A DNA stretch of 64,000 bases from Rikenellaceae bacterium. GTDB lineage: Bacteria > Bacteroidota > Bacteroidia > Bacteroidales > Rikenellaceae. The stretch is taken from assembly GCA_902363575.1 (NCBI GenBank), contig CABJAJ010000003.1, positions 286,207-350,206 of the forward strand, written 5' to 3'. The position numbers were made by a program, and so were the translations under genes. Each line of letters starts with the position of its first letter. Position 1 is the first letter of the stretch. Of this stretch, positions 7,596-16,015 are shown piece by piece. The notes under the pieces were generated by a model. That model did no database searches and was not told where the DNA came from. It worked only from the letters and a program-made list of their open reading frames with translations.

Positions 7596-8132
7596 ATGGA
7601 TAAAACAGCTATCATTCAACAATTACGCGAGTGGAACGATGCCGTTCTCTCTGCACAGGCCCGGCCGTTTCTCGAACCGTTCGGCCTGACCATGCGTTTC
7701 GATGCCGACGCCTTCGACGAAGACGAGCGGCGGGATTCCGATTGCATCGCCTTGTACAAGGGCGGAAGTGTCTTCGAAAAAGAGATCATTTACTGGATCG
7801 ACTACGAAACCATAGCCGAGTATTTCATCCGTGAAGACGACTGCTCGCAGAATGCCTATAAGGAACAAATGCACATCAACATTTTCCATGTGATCGGCTC
7901 GGCCCTCGTGGAGATGTTCTCTGACTGGTACGGCCAGGGCGACGAGACGTTCGACGCCTCGGCAGATAACCTGCCGGAAGGGCCGTTGCGCTCGCTCCTG
8001 CGGGGAGGCAGCGATCCGAAGCTGTTGTCGGCACTGAGCGAGGAGTTCGCAACCTGCCATCAGGAGGACCATGGGCAGGAAAGCCCACTGTATCGATTCT
8101 GCCTGCAATACCAGAAACAGTGTTTAATGTAA
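7596..8132 (+). CDS. Hypothetical protein (178 aa)
   Basis: No family is recognised. The protein is soluble and acidic, with helical ends and an aromatic-rich centre. It has no signal peptide. The following ADP-ribosyltransferase-like gene starts 11 bases after its stop, so the two are probably cotranscribed. An immunity or accessory role for the neighbour is possible, but the sequence does not show it. Codon usage is higher in GC than that of the genes at 1-4 kb. Confidence 0.65.
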   Translation: MDKTAIIQQLREWNDAVLSAQARPFLEPFGLTMRFDADAFDEDERRDSDCIALYKGGSVFEKEIIYWIDYETIAEYFIREDDCSQNAYKEQMHINIFHVIGSALVEMFSDWYGQGDETFDASADNLPEGPLRSLLRGGSDPKLLSALSEEFATCHQEDHGQESPLYRFCLQYQKQCLM

Positions 8133-8143
8133 AAAACTTTACC

Positions 8144-9382
8144 ATGATAAAAATCACGCTTTCAGAATACAATGCACTGCCGAAAGACTGCCGCGGGGTC
8201 TGGAGTATCGAGCGCGACGACCTGCCGAACTGGGCCGAGATCCGCGACCAGCACATGGGAAAACGCACCATGCTCCACAACGACAACGGCACCACGGTGC
8301 TGCTCGTCGAGGGGCTGAGCTTCGAGATTGTCGAAGAAGATTTCTACACTCGTGAATTTCGCTGCGGCAACAGCTATATCAGTCGTCAGGAGCTGGAAGG
8401 GTTTTCCTGTCCGTTCTGCACGAAGGATACGACCGACGCCCAAATGCAACATATCGTCGATGAGGCCGATGCCGCGACACGGGCATCGTGGCGCATTCCT
8501 GTCGGCCAGCCGATAGACTTTCAGAATGACGATCAGGACGATACATGGTGGAGTGAACTTGAAAAGGCTGCTGTGGGCCAAGGTATTCCGTACTATGAGG
8601 ATATTATCGAACCGGTTTATCACGGCACGCCCGATTCCAGCGTGCGATTCTCCACGGCCGGCGACCGTGTCATTTACTTTACCGATAGCCGTATTGTGGC
8701 CGAGGAGTTCGCCCGGGCCGAGGGTCGTGGAGGATTGCATCCGGGCGAAAAGCCCACGCTGATCCGGGCCCGTATCACCCTGCGGACCCCCTATGTCGTA
8801 CGGTCCGAAGAGGAGTGGATGAAGAAGGCCGACAATATGGTGATTGACAAGCAGAAGTGGATCGACCAAGGGTACGACGGCCTGTGTTACCGCAACGAGG
8901 CGGGAGTCGCATACTACGCCGTATTCCATTCAAGTGATTGCGAAATCCTCGATCGGGAGATATCTCCGGATACCGGTCCGGAGAAACTTTCCATCACGGA
9001 GCTGGCCAGCAGGATCTATAACCTGCCGTCCGGCAAAATACTCCACTTCAAACGGCATGCGAACCGCCAACTCGACGTCGCACTTGTACGACGGCTTTTG
9101 GACGAAGAACGTCTGATGAAAAACGGAGAGTCGGACGGCTTTCGCTTGCAACTTGATTTCGGATGGTATGTAGAACTTCGCAAGGAAGACAGGCCGAGAG
9201 TCGCCCCGTTCAGATATGTCGTAGAAGCCTACTGTCTGGATAACATACAGTGCTTTTTACGACGATACGTCAGCATGGAAAAGGCCCTGCTGCATTGTCT
9301 GAACGGGTTCAATGAGAACGCAACCATACCGAATCGCTACGAATCCATCCAAGATTACTTGTCTAAACACCCAGAACAATGA
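8144..9382 (+). CDS. ADP-ribosyltransferase-like polyvalent-type protein (412 aa)
   Basis: Residues 158-270 match the layout of small ADP-ribosyltransferase domains found in phage and mobile-element proteins (ART-PolyVal type). They contain VYHGT (158-162), YFTDS followed by VAEEFA (178-190), a beta segment LIRARI leading to TPYVV, QGYDGLCY (242-249) and FHSSDCEIL (261-269). Such domains bind NAD and transfer ADP-ribose to a protein or nucleic acid. The first 150 residues include an isolated CPFC pair (89-92), and the last 140 are unassigned. The ATG at 8144 follows the previous stop; an upstream GTG at 8120 would overlap that gene. It overlaps the next start by four bases. Catalysis and target are inferred, not shown. 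Confidence 0.6.
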   Translation: MIKITLSEYNALPKDCRGVWSIERDDLPNWAEIRDQHMGKRTMLHNDNGTTVLLVEGLSFEIVEEDFYTREFRCGNSYISRQELEGFSCPFCTKDTTDAQMQHIVDEADAATRASWRIPVGQPIDFQNDDQDDTWWSELEKAAVGQGIPYYEDIIEPVYHGTPDSSVRFSTAGDRVIYFTDSRIVAEEFARAEGRGGLHPGEKPTLIRARITLRTPYVVRSEEEWMKKADNMVIDKQKWIDQGYDGLCYRNEAGVAYYAVFHSSDCEILDREISPDTGPEKLSITELASRIYNLPSGKILHFKRHANRQLDVALVRRLLDEERLMKNGESDGFRLQLDFGWYVELRKEDRPRVAPFRYVVEAYCLDNIQCFLRRYVSMEKALLHCLNGFNENATIPNRYESIQDYLSKHPEQ

Positions 9383-9831
9383 TAAAAGCAACAATCATCT
9401 TCGGTGGCGATGCCATCAAATACTATAACGAAACCGGCCAACTTCCGTCCACTGAATGGTTGATGGACAACGGCGGTGTAGTTCAGGACATTGAATTCCC
9501 TACAAAAGCGGAATACAACGCCTACGTGCAAGGCGTATCGGATGCCCATTTGTGGGGCGATTATCACATCCTTCCGAAAACTGCCGAAACACCCCAAACG
9601 GAAAGTACGATTTGGATGCGATTGGGCATAACCGTACATGGGACCAAAGACGACATCGAGAAAATCATTCAGGGAGACCACACGGCCTTGAATCGGCTTC
9701 TCAAAAAGCACAGCTTCGACATTGATGGCGAAACATACATCCCGTCATCTGTGATTGAAGAATACAACAAAGAAAATCAAACCGACTTCAAGGAAGAGGA
9801 TGTTGATTTTCCAGCTACTTACATATCATAA
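9379..9831 (+). CDS. Hypothetical protein (150 aa) coupled to the ART-like gene
   Basis: No family is recognised with confidence. Its start overlaps the stop of the ADP-ribosyltransferase-like gene by four bases, so they are translationally coupled. The first 65 residues form a mixed alpha-beta segment beginning MIKATIIFGG, and residues 78-125 look like a second small domain. It is soluble and mildly acidic. An immunity role against the upstream protein would fit the layout but is pure inference. Confidence 0.65.
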   Translation: MIKATIIFGGDAIKYYNETGQLPSTEWLMDNGGVVQDIEFPTKAEYNAYVQGVSDAHLWGDYHILPKTAETPQTESTIWMRLGITVHGTKDDIEKIIQGDHTALNRLLKKHSFDIDGETYIPSSVIEEYNKENQTDFKEEDVDFPATYIS

Positions 9832-9850
9832 TAACTTTTCAAATCGATTT

Positions 9851-10654
9851 ATGACACCACAAGAACAAGAACGGAAATTATCGCAAAACATCATAGATTC
9901 TCTCTGCCACATAACCGACCGTCCCGACGGATGGTTGCCTCACATCGTATTCGTGGAAGAAGAAGGAGAAGACGGCTATCCCTGCTATGTCAGGTACAAC
10001 CTGATCGACTATCACGCGGACGGTACTTGTACGCTCCAGCGCCCGAATACGGATGTCCGGGAAACAGACCGCGAGCTTTGGGAAATCAACATAGATTGGC
10101 TTATAACCGTCTGGAACCGGTACAAGGAACTTTGTGCGGAACAAAACCTACCTTCTAAAGAGTACGCTCTTCCTCCTTTCCGAAACGGCGATTTCGTTCG
10201 CCTGACTGATGACGTTATCGCGGAGGTGCGCAGAATGTTCGGGGATGCTCCGGCTGACTATCGTCGAAATATGCTGCTTCAGGTAAAATACGTGCGGCAA
10301 GACCATACGGACACTTCATGGCACATCGGTGTACAGGATATTCACGAAGACGATGTGCAGGAGTTTACAGATAATCTTCTCCGTTCCGCAACGACGGATG
10401 ACCTACTTTCCCTCTCCGGTAAAGAGCAGTTTTATGCTTTCATCTGGAATTGTTGCCATCTGGATCGCAACATTTCCGATGCACAACTGCTCGAAGCATG
10501 GCGAAACGGACCTTCTCGCAGCACTACAGACGAAGACGACGAAACCGAATACGAAGTCGAACGCCTGACGCTCGACGAATTGGCCGAGCGCATCAACGAT
10601 GAGTGCTTCAACGATAGCGAAGACTATGTCCGATTCATACAAATGAGCGATTAA
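9851..10654 (+). CDS. Hypothetical protein (267 aa)
   Basis: No family is recognised. The frame is open from 9755, but the ATG at 9851 lies 19 bases after the previous stop and opens the more gene-like part. The protein is acidic, with two segments: residues 1-120, rich in Trp and Tyr, and a C-terminal region of helices ending in a Glu/Asp-rich tail. There is no signal peptide or membrane segment. It is probably cotranscribed with the genes on either side. Confidence 0.65.
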   Translation: MTPQEQERKLSQNIIDSLCHITDRPDGWLPHIVFVEEEGEDGYPCYVRYNLIDYHADGTCTLQRPNTDVRETDRELWEINIDWLITVWNRYKELCAEQNLPSKEYALPPFRNGDFVRLTDDVIAEVRRMFGDAPADYRRNMLLQVKYVRQDHTDTSWHIGVQDIHEDDVQEFTDNLLRSATTDDLLSLSGKEQFYAFIWNCCHLDRNISDAQLLEAWRNGPSRSTTDEDDETEYEVERLTLDELAERINDECFNDSEDYVRFIQMSD

Positions 10655-10667
10655 CACAGAAAATACC

Positions 10668-11222
10668 ATGTTCATATCGAAATCATTAGCGAAGAAATTC
10701 CGCCATTCCGCCTCGGTATTGTTGCACGACAGAACAGACGAAACCGGCATGCCGGAAATCGTGGTACGACAAGTGAAATCCGTTTGGGGCAAATTCGAGC
10801 CGACCGGTCGTAATGGCGGTGTTTGTATTCCTGCATTATCGGACGGCATCATCCAAATCCCTTATGCAGATATTTTAGGCTACCATACCGGAAAAGAAGC
10901 CTGTATTCAACCTTTGATACTCAAAGATCACCTCTGGCGGTCGAAAATGCCGTATCATGACTGGCCGGACTTTCTCCGGAACGCGGCAGAGCTCCTACTT
11001 GCCTCCCGAACAGATGCCGGTACCCGTATCACAACCTCAAAACTCACAACCACGAACTATTGGTTCAGCGACAAATGGTACGGACATCGGCTCTCCTTCG
11101 TCCGCTTGCGGGATGCAAAGAAAGCCGCACGAGAGCAAGTCGGAGTAAGCGTAACCATCTTCTCCTGCAAAACCGGAGACATCGTATGTTCCGTCCCGGC
11201 ATCGGGTTATTGCCCGCCCTAA
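10668..11222 (+). CDS. Hypothetical protein (184 aa)
   Basis: No family is recognised. The basic N terminus is followed by a beta-rich region, and the last 50 residues include several basic residues and Cys near the end. The start is 13 bases after the previous stop. It precedes the PP-loop gene by 37 bases, so the two may be expressed together, but there is no obvious functional link to sulfur or nucleotide chemistry. Confidence 0.6.
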   Translation: MFISKSLAKKFRHSASVLLHDRTDETGMPEIVVRQVKSVWGKFEPTGRNGGVCIPALSDGIIQIPYADILGYHTGKEACIQPLILKDHLWRSKMPYHDWPDFLRNAAELLLASRTDAGTRITTSKLTTTNYWFSDKWYGHRLSFVRLRDAKKAAREQVGVSVTIFSCKTGDIVCSVPASGYCPP

Positions 11223-11259
11223 TATCACAATACCGTTCACTCAATACCAAATATACGAA

Positions 11260-12240
11260 ATGGCACAATTCAACATTCAGGATTACGACCGATACATCGT
11301 AAGTTTCAGTGGCGGCAAAGATTCTACCGCCACTTTTCTGTACCTGCTTGACCACGGCATTCCCCGTGAAAAAATCGAGCTGTGGCATCAGGACATCGAC
11401 GGACGGGAACGTAACTTTTTCGACTGGGAAGTGACGCCCGACTATTGCCGGCGGTTCGCCCATGCCTTCGGGGTTAAGATATACTTTCAGTGGAAAGAAG
11501 GCGGTTTCTATCGGGAAATGATGCGGGAAAACAGACTGACTGCCCCCAACTGCTACGAATTGCCGGACGGCACTATCGGACGTTCCGGAGGCACTCGCGG
11601 CAAACCGAATACTCGGTTACGATTCCCGCAAGCTGCCGCAGACCTTCGCACCAGATGGTGTTCCAGCTACTTGAAAATCGATGTCTGTTCCGCCGCCATT
11701 GTCAATCAGTCCCGCTTCAATAACACCCGAATACTTATTCTGTCGGGAGAGCGGGGTGAAGAAAGTCCCCAACGGGCAAAATATGCCATCTGGGAACCTG
11801 ACAGGGCGGACTGCCGGACCGGGAAACATCACCGCCACGTTGACCGTCATCGCCCCATCCGTGACTGGACGGAAGCACAGGTCTGGGAAATCATCAAACG
11901 TTACCGGATACGGGTGCATCCATGTTATTACATGGGATGGAGCCGCTGTTCCTGCCTATTCTGCATCTTCGGCAACAAGAACCAATTCGCCAGTGCTTCC
12001 GCAATCAGCCCGGAACGCATTCAGGAAATCGCCCAGTTGGAACAACAATTCGGATGTACCATCAAACGGAAATGCGACATCATGTCCTTCATCCGAACCG
12101 GCACTCCGTATCATCACATTACCGAAGCATGGAAAACAATAGCCACATGTAGGCTCTATATACTGCCCGTCATTCTTCCGGATGACGAACAATGGGAACT
12201 TCCGGCCGGTGCCTTCGGGGAACAATGCGGTCCGGTTTGA
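11260..12240 (+). CDS. PAPS reductase/DndC-like PP-loop protein (326 aa)
   Basis: The N terminus carries a PP-loop nucleotide-binding motif, SGGKDS at residues 17-22, typical of ATP pyrophosphatases and PAPS reductases. Further family marks are RWCSSYLK with Cys134, GERGEESPQRA at 163-173, and a cluster CSCLFC with Cys230, Cys232 and Cys235 after Cys222. Those cysteines could hold an iron-sulfur cluster, as in DndC-type proteins of DNA phosphorothioation. No dndB, dndD or dndE-like gene is near, and no cysteine desulfurase, so a role in DNA sulfur modification is not established. Orphan copies are common in phages and integrative elements. The ATG at 11260 is well placed. Confidence 0.8.
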   Translation: MAQFNIQDYDRYIVSFSGGKDSTATFLYLLDHGIPREKIELWHQDIDGRERNFFDWEVTPDYCRRFAHAFGVKIYFQWKEGGFYREMMRENRLTAPNCYELPDGTIGRSGGTRGKPNTRLRFPQAAADLRTRWCSSYLKIDVCSAAIVNQSRFNNTRILILSGERGEESPQRAKYAIWEPDRADCRTGKHHRHVDRHRPIRDWTEAQVWEIIKRYRIRVHPCYYMGWSRCSCLFCIFGNKNQFASASAISPERIQEIAQLEQQFGCTIKRKCDIMSFIRTGTPYHHITEAWKTIATCRLYILPVILPDDEQWELPAGAFGEQCGPV

Positions 12241-12265
12241 CAAATACCAATAATCCAAATCAATC

Positions 12266-12496
12266 ATGAACAAAGACAGACGAAAACAACTCGAAGATGT
12301 GAAAGATTCCCTTGACGAAATCATTGCATCACTGAACGACATCAAGGACGACGAACAGGATGCCTACGACAATATGCCCGAAAGCCTCCAATCATCGGAC
12401 AACGGCTCCCGCATGACCGACGCCATCGATGCCATCGACGAAGCTATCTCTTCCATTGAGGATGCTCAACAGCACATCGACGAAGCTGCCGCGTAA
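12266..12496 (+). CDS. Small acidic coiled-coil protein (76 aa)
   Basis: A highly acidic, fully helical 76-residue protein rich in Asp, Ile and Ala. Heptad-like repeats of Ile/Leu/Ala in both halves flank a polar middle region, so a helical hairpin or dimer is likely. No family name can be given. The start follows the PP-loop gene by 25 bases, and the two probably share a transcript. Confidence 0.65.
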   Translation: MNKDRRKQLEDVKDSLDEIIASLNDIKDDEQDAYDNMPESLQSSDNGSRMTDAIDAIDEAISSIEDAQQHIDEAAA

Positions 12497-12574
12497 AAAT
12501 AACAGGGCGGCTTGCACCGGTTCCCTCGTCCGAACCATTATTCTTTATTTACACGAACCATTAAAAGCAACGTT

Positions 12575-13009
12575 ATGACAATAGAAGAACTGTTAAGCAG
12601 CTACTTTCAACGCGATGCGAAAGTCTCCGAGCAGCTCGACACAATCGAACGTGCCGAGGCGGATATGCAACCCGTACCGAGATTGCCTATTTCAGTACCG
12701 AATTATGCGGATGAAGTCATCCGACCTATCCTGAAAATGGTGGCCGAGGCACTTCCCGAATACGCAATCACGGTACCGTCCTCCAAACAGTGTAAACTGG
12801 TCAACGGACTGTTCCAGATACGGACGGACAAAGCCTGCCTCGGCGGCCTCTCGTATCCAACCAAGGACGATCACAAGCTCTATTTCGCCCCGCTATTTCA
12901 TCGCAAGGCCGGCGAAAGACAGGAAGTGAATACCTTGGAGCAATTAGTGAAAATGCTCCGTGCAGAACTCAACAAACGGGGATTGCTGATCCTTCCGAAA
13001 CACCTTTAA
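12575..13009 (+). CDS. Hypothetical protein (144 aa)
   Basis: No family is recognised. The frame is open from 12512, but the ATG at 12575 follows a short AT-rich leader and starts a clean helical segment (MTIEELLSSY). The first 30 residues are helical; the rest predicts an alpha-beta domain. It is soluble and near neutral. The next gene follows within 12 bases. Confidence 0.65.
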   Translation: MTIEELLSSYFQRDAKVSEQLDTIERAEADMQPVPRLPISVPNYADEVIRPILKMVAEALPEYAITVPSSKQCKLVNGLFQIRTDKACLGGLSYPTKDDHKLYFAPLFHRKAGERQEVNTLEQLVKMLRAELNKRGLLILPKHL

Positions 13010-13021
13010 TCCAATTGCACC

Positions 13022-13684
13022 ATGACAGAAGAAGAGTTAAAACGACAGACCGAACGGGAAATCCGGTGGCGGATAGGCTTCCGGCTCCTTCCGTGGATGC
13101 TCCTGATACTTATCATCTGTATCGGACTGCTGAAAGATTGCATCCACCTACGAGACCCGATAGACGACAGCATCAACCGCACAAGGGAAGTCGTCAGGCA
13201 TCTCGAAGTATGCGACACCACCCGAAACGGATTCCGGGTAGTGTACGTCACCAATGATGCAGTCACGATGGAGCGTCTGAACGAAATCCGACTTCGACAG
13301 CCGTTGAATCAGGCATTCTGTAAACTGAAAGACAGTGCGGCATCCTATTTCGGAGGAAGTCTGCTTCAAACCGATATCTACGACTTTGCAGCATACGCCC
13401 GACGGTTCGATGTGGACGATGACGTGCGGATGCAGAACATCTTCATTTTCGGCACCGAAAAGCAGAAGTTATACATCGGGAAGAACCCTCGGATAGAAAA
13501 TTCTGCCACATGGATCAATCCGGCCACCGAGCAAGGAGTGCAGTACATCAATGCTGACGATATTTATTTCCGTATAGGGAAAGGTGAAAGAGTCTATCGG
13601 TACTGGAAATGTCACGGTAACCACTCAACATCCACTACTGACGAACGTTTCAGCCATTTTTCCGAGGATGAAAGACTATGGTAA
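13022..13684 (+). CDS. Single-pass membrane hypothetical protein (220 aa)
   Basis: A charged 20-residue N terminus is followed by one strong membrane helix at about residues 20-40 (LLPWMLLILIICIGLL). The remaining 180 residues should face the periplasm if the positive-inside rule holds, since the N terminus carries more Arg and Lys. No known domain is seen in the soluble part. It ends the second run of accessory genes; a new promoter lies just downstream. Confidence 0.65.
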   Translation: MTEEELKRQTEREIRWRIGFRLLPWMLLILIICIGLLKDCIHLRDPIDDSINRTREVVRHLEVCDTTRNGFRVVYVTNDAVTMERLNEIRLRQPLNQAFCKLKDSAASYFGGSLLQTDIYDFAAYARRFDVDDDVRMQNIFIFGTEKQKLYIGKNPRIENSATWINPATEQGVQYINADDIYFRIGKGERVYRYWKCHGNHSTSTTDERFSHFSEDERLW

Positions 13685-13744
13685 CTGTCTCTATTTCTCT
13701 CTGTAAATAGCTGGTTTGCTTGCATAAAAATACTCGCAAATTTA

Positions 13745-13776
13745 TTTGTTTACTCCAAAATGAAAATATAAATTTG
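13745..13776 (+). promoter_or_regulatory. Bacteroidetes-type promoter for the 13860-14998 genes
   Basis: TTTG at 13745-13748 is followed after 20 bases by TAAATTTG at 13769-13776, matching the -33/-7 pattern. It lies in a 175-base AT-rich gap and points at the genes from 13860. Confidence 0.6.
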
Positions 13777-13859
13777 CGCTATGATTATTACTAATAATGA
13801 CTGATTTACATTTTGTTAATTGACCGTAAAACCAGATTGGAATAATATGAGAACGGAGT

Positions 13860-14378
13860 ATGATATCAGAGCGAACGCAATTAAAATTTGCGACCTCGGA
13901 AAGAACCGGCGAGATCATCGGATTCGTGTCGCGCCATTCAAAAACCAAGCAACTGCGAGGAGTACGTGAGGATTCACCTTACAAGAAAAAGATTTGTGTA
14001 TTGTCAGAAGACCTGAAAGGGAAAGTCCTGCCGAACGTATTGTATTCGGTCGAACTCAAGGCAATGCACTCACGCAACGGTTTTGTCGTAGTAGCGGCCA
14101 CGCCGCTTCTTTTCAAGGCCACAATCGACACACTGGTGATTCCGGGTGAAACCTACCGGGTAACCGTCAACTTCGGAAACAAAACCGTTTACTTCGATCC
14201 GCTGAGAGGTAATTCATACTCCAGCAAGACAGTATCGGGAGTTGTCTCCCTGTTACAACGCCGTACCGACATTGAAAACTTGGAAGGCGTAATCAACAGC
14301 TTCAAATCCGCTGCCGCAAGACTTCTGCGGAGAATGGCCGACGACGGATTCTGTACACCGACCATTCCCGGTTTGTGA
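13860..14378 (+). CDS. Hypothetical protein (172 aa)
   Basis: No family is recognised. The protein is basic and beta-rich over residues 1-120, then helical and Arg-rich towards the end. It could bind nucleic acid. It is the first gene after the promoter at 13745-13776 and shares its stop base with the start of the RNase H gene (TGATG), so the two are translationally coupled. With the RNase H next to it, a role in RNA-DNA or plasmid maintenance is possible but not shown. Confidence 0.7.
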   Translation: MISERTQLKFATSERTGEIIGFVSRHSKTKQLRGVREDSPYKKKICVLSEDLKGKVLPNVLYSVELKAMHSRNGFVVVAATPLLFKATIDTLVIPGETYRVTVNFGNKTVYFDPLRGNSYSSKTVSGVVSLLQRRTDIENLEGVINSFKSAAARLLRRMADDGFCTPTIPGL

Positions 14379-14770
14379 TGCGTCCGGAATGTGGAATAGC
14401 CACTGATGGGGCACATTCTATGAAAAGAGGAGTTACCCGGTACAGAGCCGTTGATTTGGCCACCGGCGAACTCCTCTTTGAACAGAATATTGGAAACCAA
14501 ACCATCAATATCGGTGAGTTTTTAGGCGTTGTCGAAGCCGCAAAATACATCATCGAACATCGTTTCAGTCCGGCAATCATTTACACCGATAGTCTCACTG
14601 CCTTGACGTGGTTTAACGAGAAACGAACGGCCTCACGTAAAAGAAACGCTGCCATCAAAAAAGCGGAAGTTTTTCTCAAAGCGATGGCCTCCGAAATCGA
14701 CAAAATCGAAGTGCGTCACTGGAACAATTCTATGTGGGGCGAAACCCCTGCTGATTTCGGTGAAAAATAA
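14378..14770 (+). CDS. RNase H-fold protein (130 aa)
   Basis: This small protein keeps the RNase HI layout. The catalytic acidic residues can be placed at Asp10 (ATDGA), Glu47 (NIGEFLGVVEA), Asp71 (YTDSLTAL) and Asp127 (GETPADFG), in the family's order. The enzyme class cleaves the RNA strand of RNA-DNA hybrids and needs a divalent metal. At 130 residues it is slightly shorter than typical RNase HI of about 155. The start is taken as the ATG overlapping the previous stop; a GTG one codon earlier is possible. It probably works with the flanking genes of the short operon that ends at the 15047 terminator. Confidence 0.75.
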   Translation: MRPECGIATDGAHSMKRGVTRYRAVDLATGELLFEQNIGNQTINIGEFLGVVEAAKYIIEHRFSPAIIYTDSLTALTWFNEKRTASRKRNAAIKKAEVFLKAMASEIDKIEVRHWNNSMWGETPADFGEK

Positions 14771-14791
14771 CAATCCAACAATCTACGACCT

Positions 14792-14998
14792 ATGGCGAAA
14801 CTCAAAAAAGACCTTCATAAATACGTCGAACTTCGGGAAGAAGACTATCTTCATTTAGTCGAGAATACAATGATAGTCGAAGCCATGAAGCTGGCCGGAG
14901 TAGAAAAACTTCCCCTATGGAAAGCCGTCCGCCGAATCTTGGACGACAGACGTATCGAGATACACGTCAAACCCGTCAATCGACGCTACGCCGATTGA
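14792..14998 (+). CDS. Small basic hypothetical protein (68 aa)
   Basis: A basic, helical 68-residue protein without a recognised family. It starts 21 bases after the RNase H gene and is followed by a strong terminator at 15047-15085, so it is the last gene of this three-gene unit. The helical pattern and Lys/Arg content would suit nucleic-acid binding, but no motif proves it. Confidence 0.55.
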   Translation: MAKLKKDLHKYVELREEDYLHLVENTMIVEAMKLAGVEKLPLWKAVRRILDDRRIEIHVKPVNRRYAD

Positions 14999-15046
14999 TC
15001 AAAAACAATAGGTTCATTTCTAAAATGGACATATCTACAAAACATC

Positions 15047-15085
15047 AAAAGCCCTCGAAAACAATGTTTTTTCGGGGGCTTTTTT
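15047..15085 (+). terminator. Intrinsic terminator of the RNase H operon
   Basis: AAAAGCCCTCGAAAA pairs with TTTTTTCGGGGGCTTTT around a short loop, and the T-rich side ends in six T. The AT flanks make it able to act on both strands. Confidence 0.85.
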
Positions 15086-15190
15086 GTCCATGTATCTCTT
15101 AATGAGTCCGATACTTCTTTCACTTTTGTCGGAAAGTGAACTTCGATACAAAAAATTGATAATTAACGTCTTATGTCAAATAAATCTGTA

Positions 15191-15198
15191 TATCTTTG
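15191..15198 (+). promoter_or_regulatory. Orphan -7 box TATCTTTG
   Basis: TATCTTTG matches the -7 element, but no good -33 box is seen and the only feature downstream is the truncated phosphoesterase on the other strand. It may be left over from a lost gene. Confidence 0.3.
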
Positions 15199-15245
15199 TA
15201 CTCAGAGCAAATTCTAATATTAACCGACTCATGTACGGCTGTATG

Positions 15246-15509
15246 TTAGGAATAGCCTACCTCGCCACAATTAACCCCTGACAAACAGGGAGTTGATATT
15301 AAAGTTGAATAGTCAAAACAGATTTTCTCGTATATCAAAGAGTAATGAACTGCTTTTTCAAACCCGATCCCGCAGTCTCCCGCTACAACGATGACTGCAT
15401 TTTCAATCTTTTGTTGCTTGAGGTTATAGGCAAGAGTTTTAAACTCACCATGTATGTCCCCGCAGACACAGAAAGATGCGTATTGTTCAGGGATGTTGAA
15501 TATGTTCAT
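15246..15509 (-). pseudogene. Truncated calcineurin-like metallophosphoesterase
   Basis: The first 60 residues carry the start of the metallophosphoesterase fold: GDIHGE near residue 18 and GDCGIGFE near residue 44, the first two metal-binding blocks. After about residue 60 the sequence reads into unrelated residues and stops at 87. The GNHD block and the later histidines, needed for the two-metal active site, are absent. The gene is therefore broken, probably by insertion or deletion near 15320-15330. A good TATATTTG box lies just upstream of its ATG, so the promoter side is intact. Confidence 0.7.
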
Positions 15510-15513
15510 GGTG

Positions 15514-15521
15514 CAAATATA
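15514..15521 (-). promoter_or_regulatory. -7 box of the truncated phosphoesterase
   Basis: The minus strand reads TATATTTG five bases before the ATG, so transcription would start almost at the start codon. It drives the broken gene at 15246-15509. Confidence 0.5.
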
Positions 15522-15678
15522 ATTTCAAATGAGCGAAATTGAGAGAAATCGTCTTCACAAAATTATATTTTGTCTAAACTCCTCTCCATATGATGCTCTA
15601 TTCTTATACAGTTAATCAGAATACAACAGATTATTAGTTTGAGAACATTCAGATTACTACTGAATCAGAATTTTAACA

Positions 15679-15999
15679 ATGGAGGTCATAACAATTGAAT
15701 CGAGAGCTTTTAAGCAACTAATGGATAAACTGGAGGCGTTGTCGGAATATGTTCATTCGATGGAGCGTCCTGTCGAGAATGAAGATGAAAATTGGGTAGG
15801 CAGTCGGGATATCTGCCAGTTTCTGAAGATCAGCGAACGAACATTACAACGACTGCGAGCAGACGGTAAGATTACTTACTCCTGCGTGGGTGGGAAATAT
15901 TATTATCAGATTGGTCAGATTAAGAAGTTGCTCCGAGCACACATCCTAAAGAGTAACGACGAATGTTTGCAGGATTTGATAGCACATCACAAAAAATAA
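15679..15999 (+). CDS. Helix-turn-helix excisionase-like protein (106 aa)
   Basis: Residues 37-90 form the winged helix-turn-helix of the excisionase/MerR-like family common in Bacteroidetes mobile elements: WVGSRDICQFLKISERTLQRL, then a wing reading GKITYSCVGGKYYYQ. The N-terminal 35 residues are helical and probably dimerise. Such proteins bind DNA near element ends and control excision or mobilisation. It stands alone close to the presumed element edge and is followed by a promoter and a possible small RNA. The exact partner recombinase is not in view; the short one at 4613 is a candidate. Confidence 0.8.
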   Translation: MEVITIESRAFKQLMDKLEALSEYVHSMERPVENEDENWVGSRDICQFLKISERTLQRLRADGKITYSCVGGKYYYQIGQIKKLLRAHILKSNDECLQDLIAHHKK

Positions 16000-16002
16000 A
16001 AC

Positions 16003-16010
16003 TATATTTG
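16003..16010 (+). promoter_or_regulatory. -7 box TATATTTG after the HTH gene
   Basis: A perfect TAnnTTTG element just after the HTH gene stop, with only a weak -33 region. It could start the transcript that ends at the terminator 16188-16226. Confidence 0.5.
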
Positions 16011-16015
16011 CATCA

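Noticed and set aside
9755..9850. N-terminal extension of the 9851 gene
   Set aside because: It overlaps the previous gene in another frame, and the ATG at 9851 is better placed.
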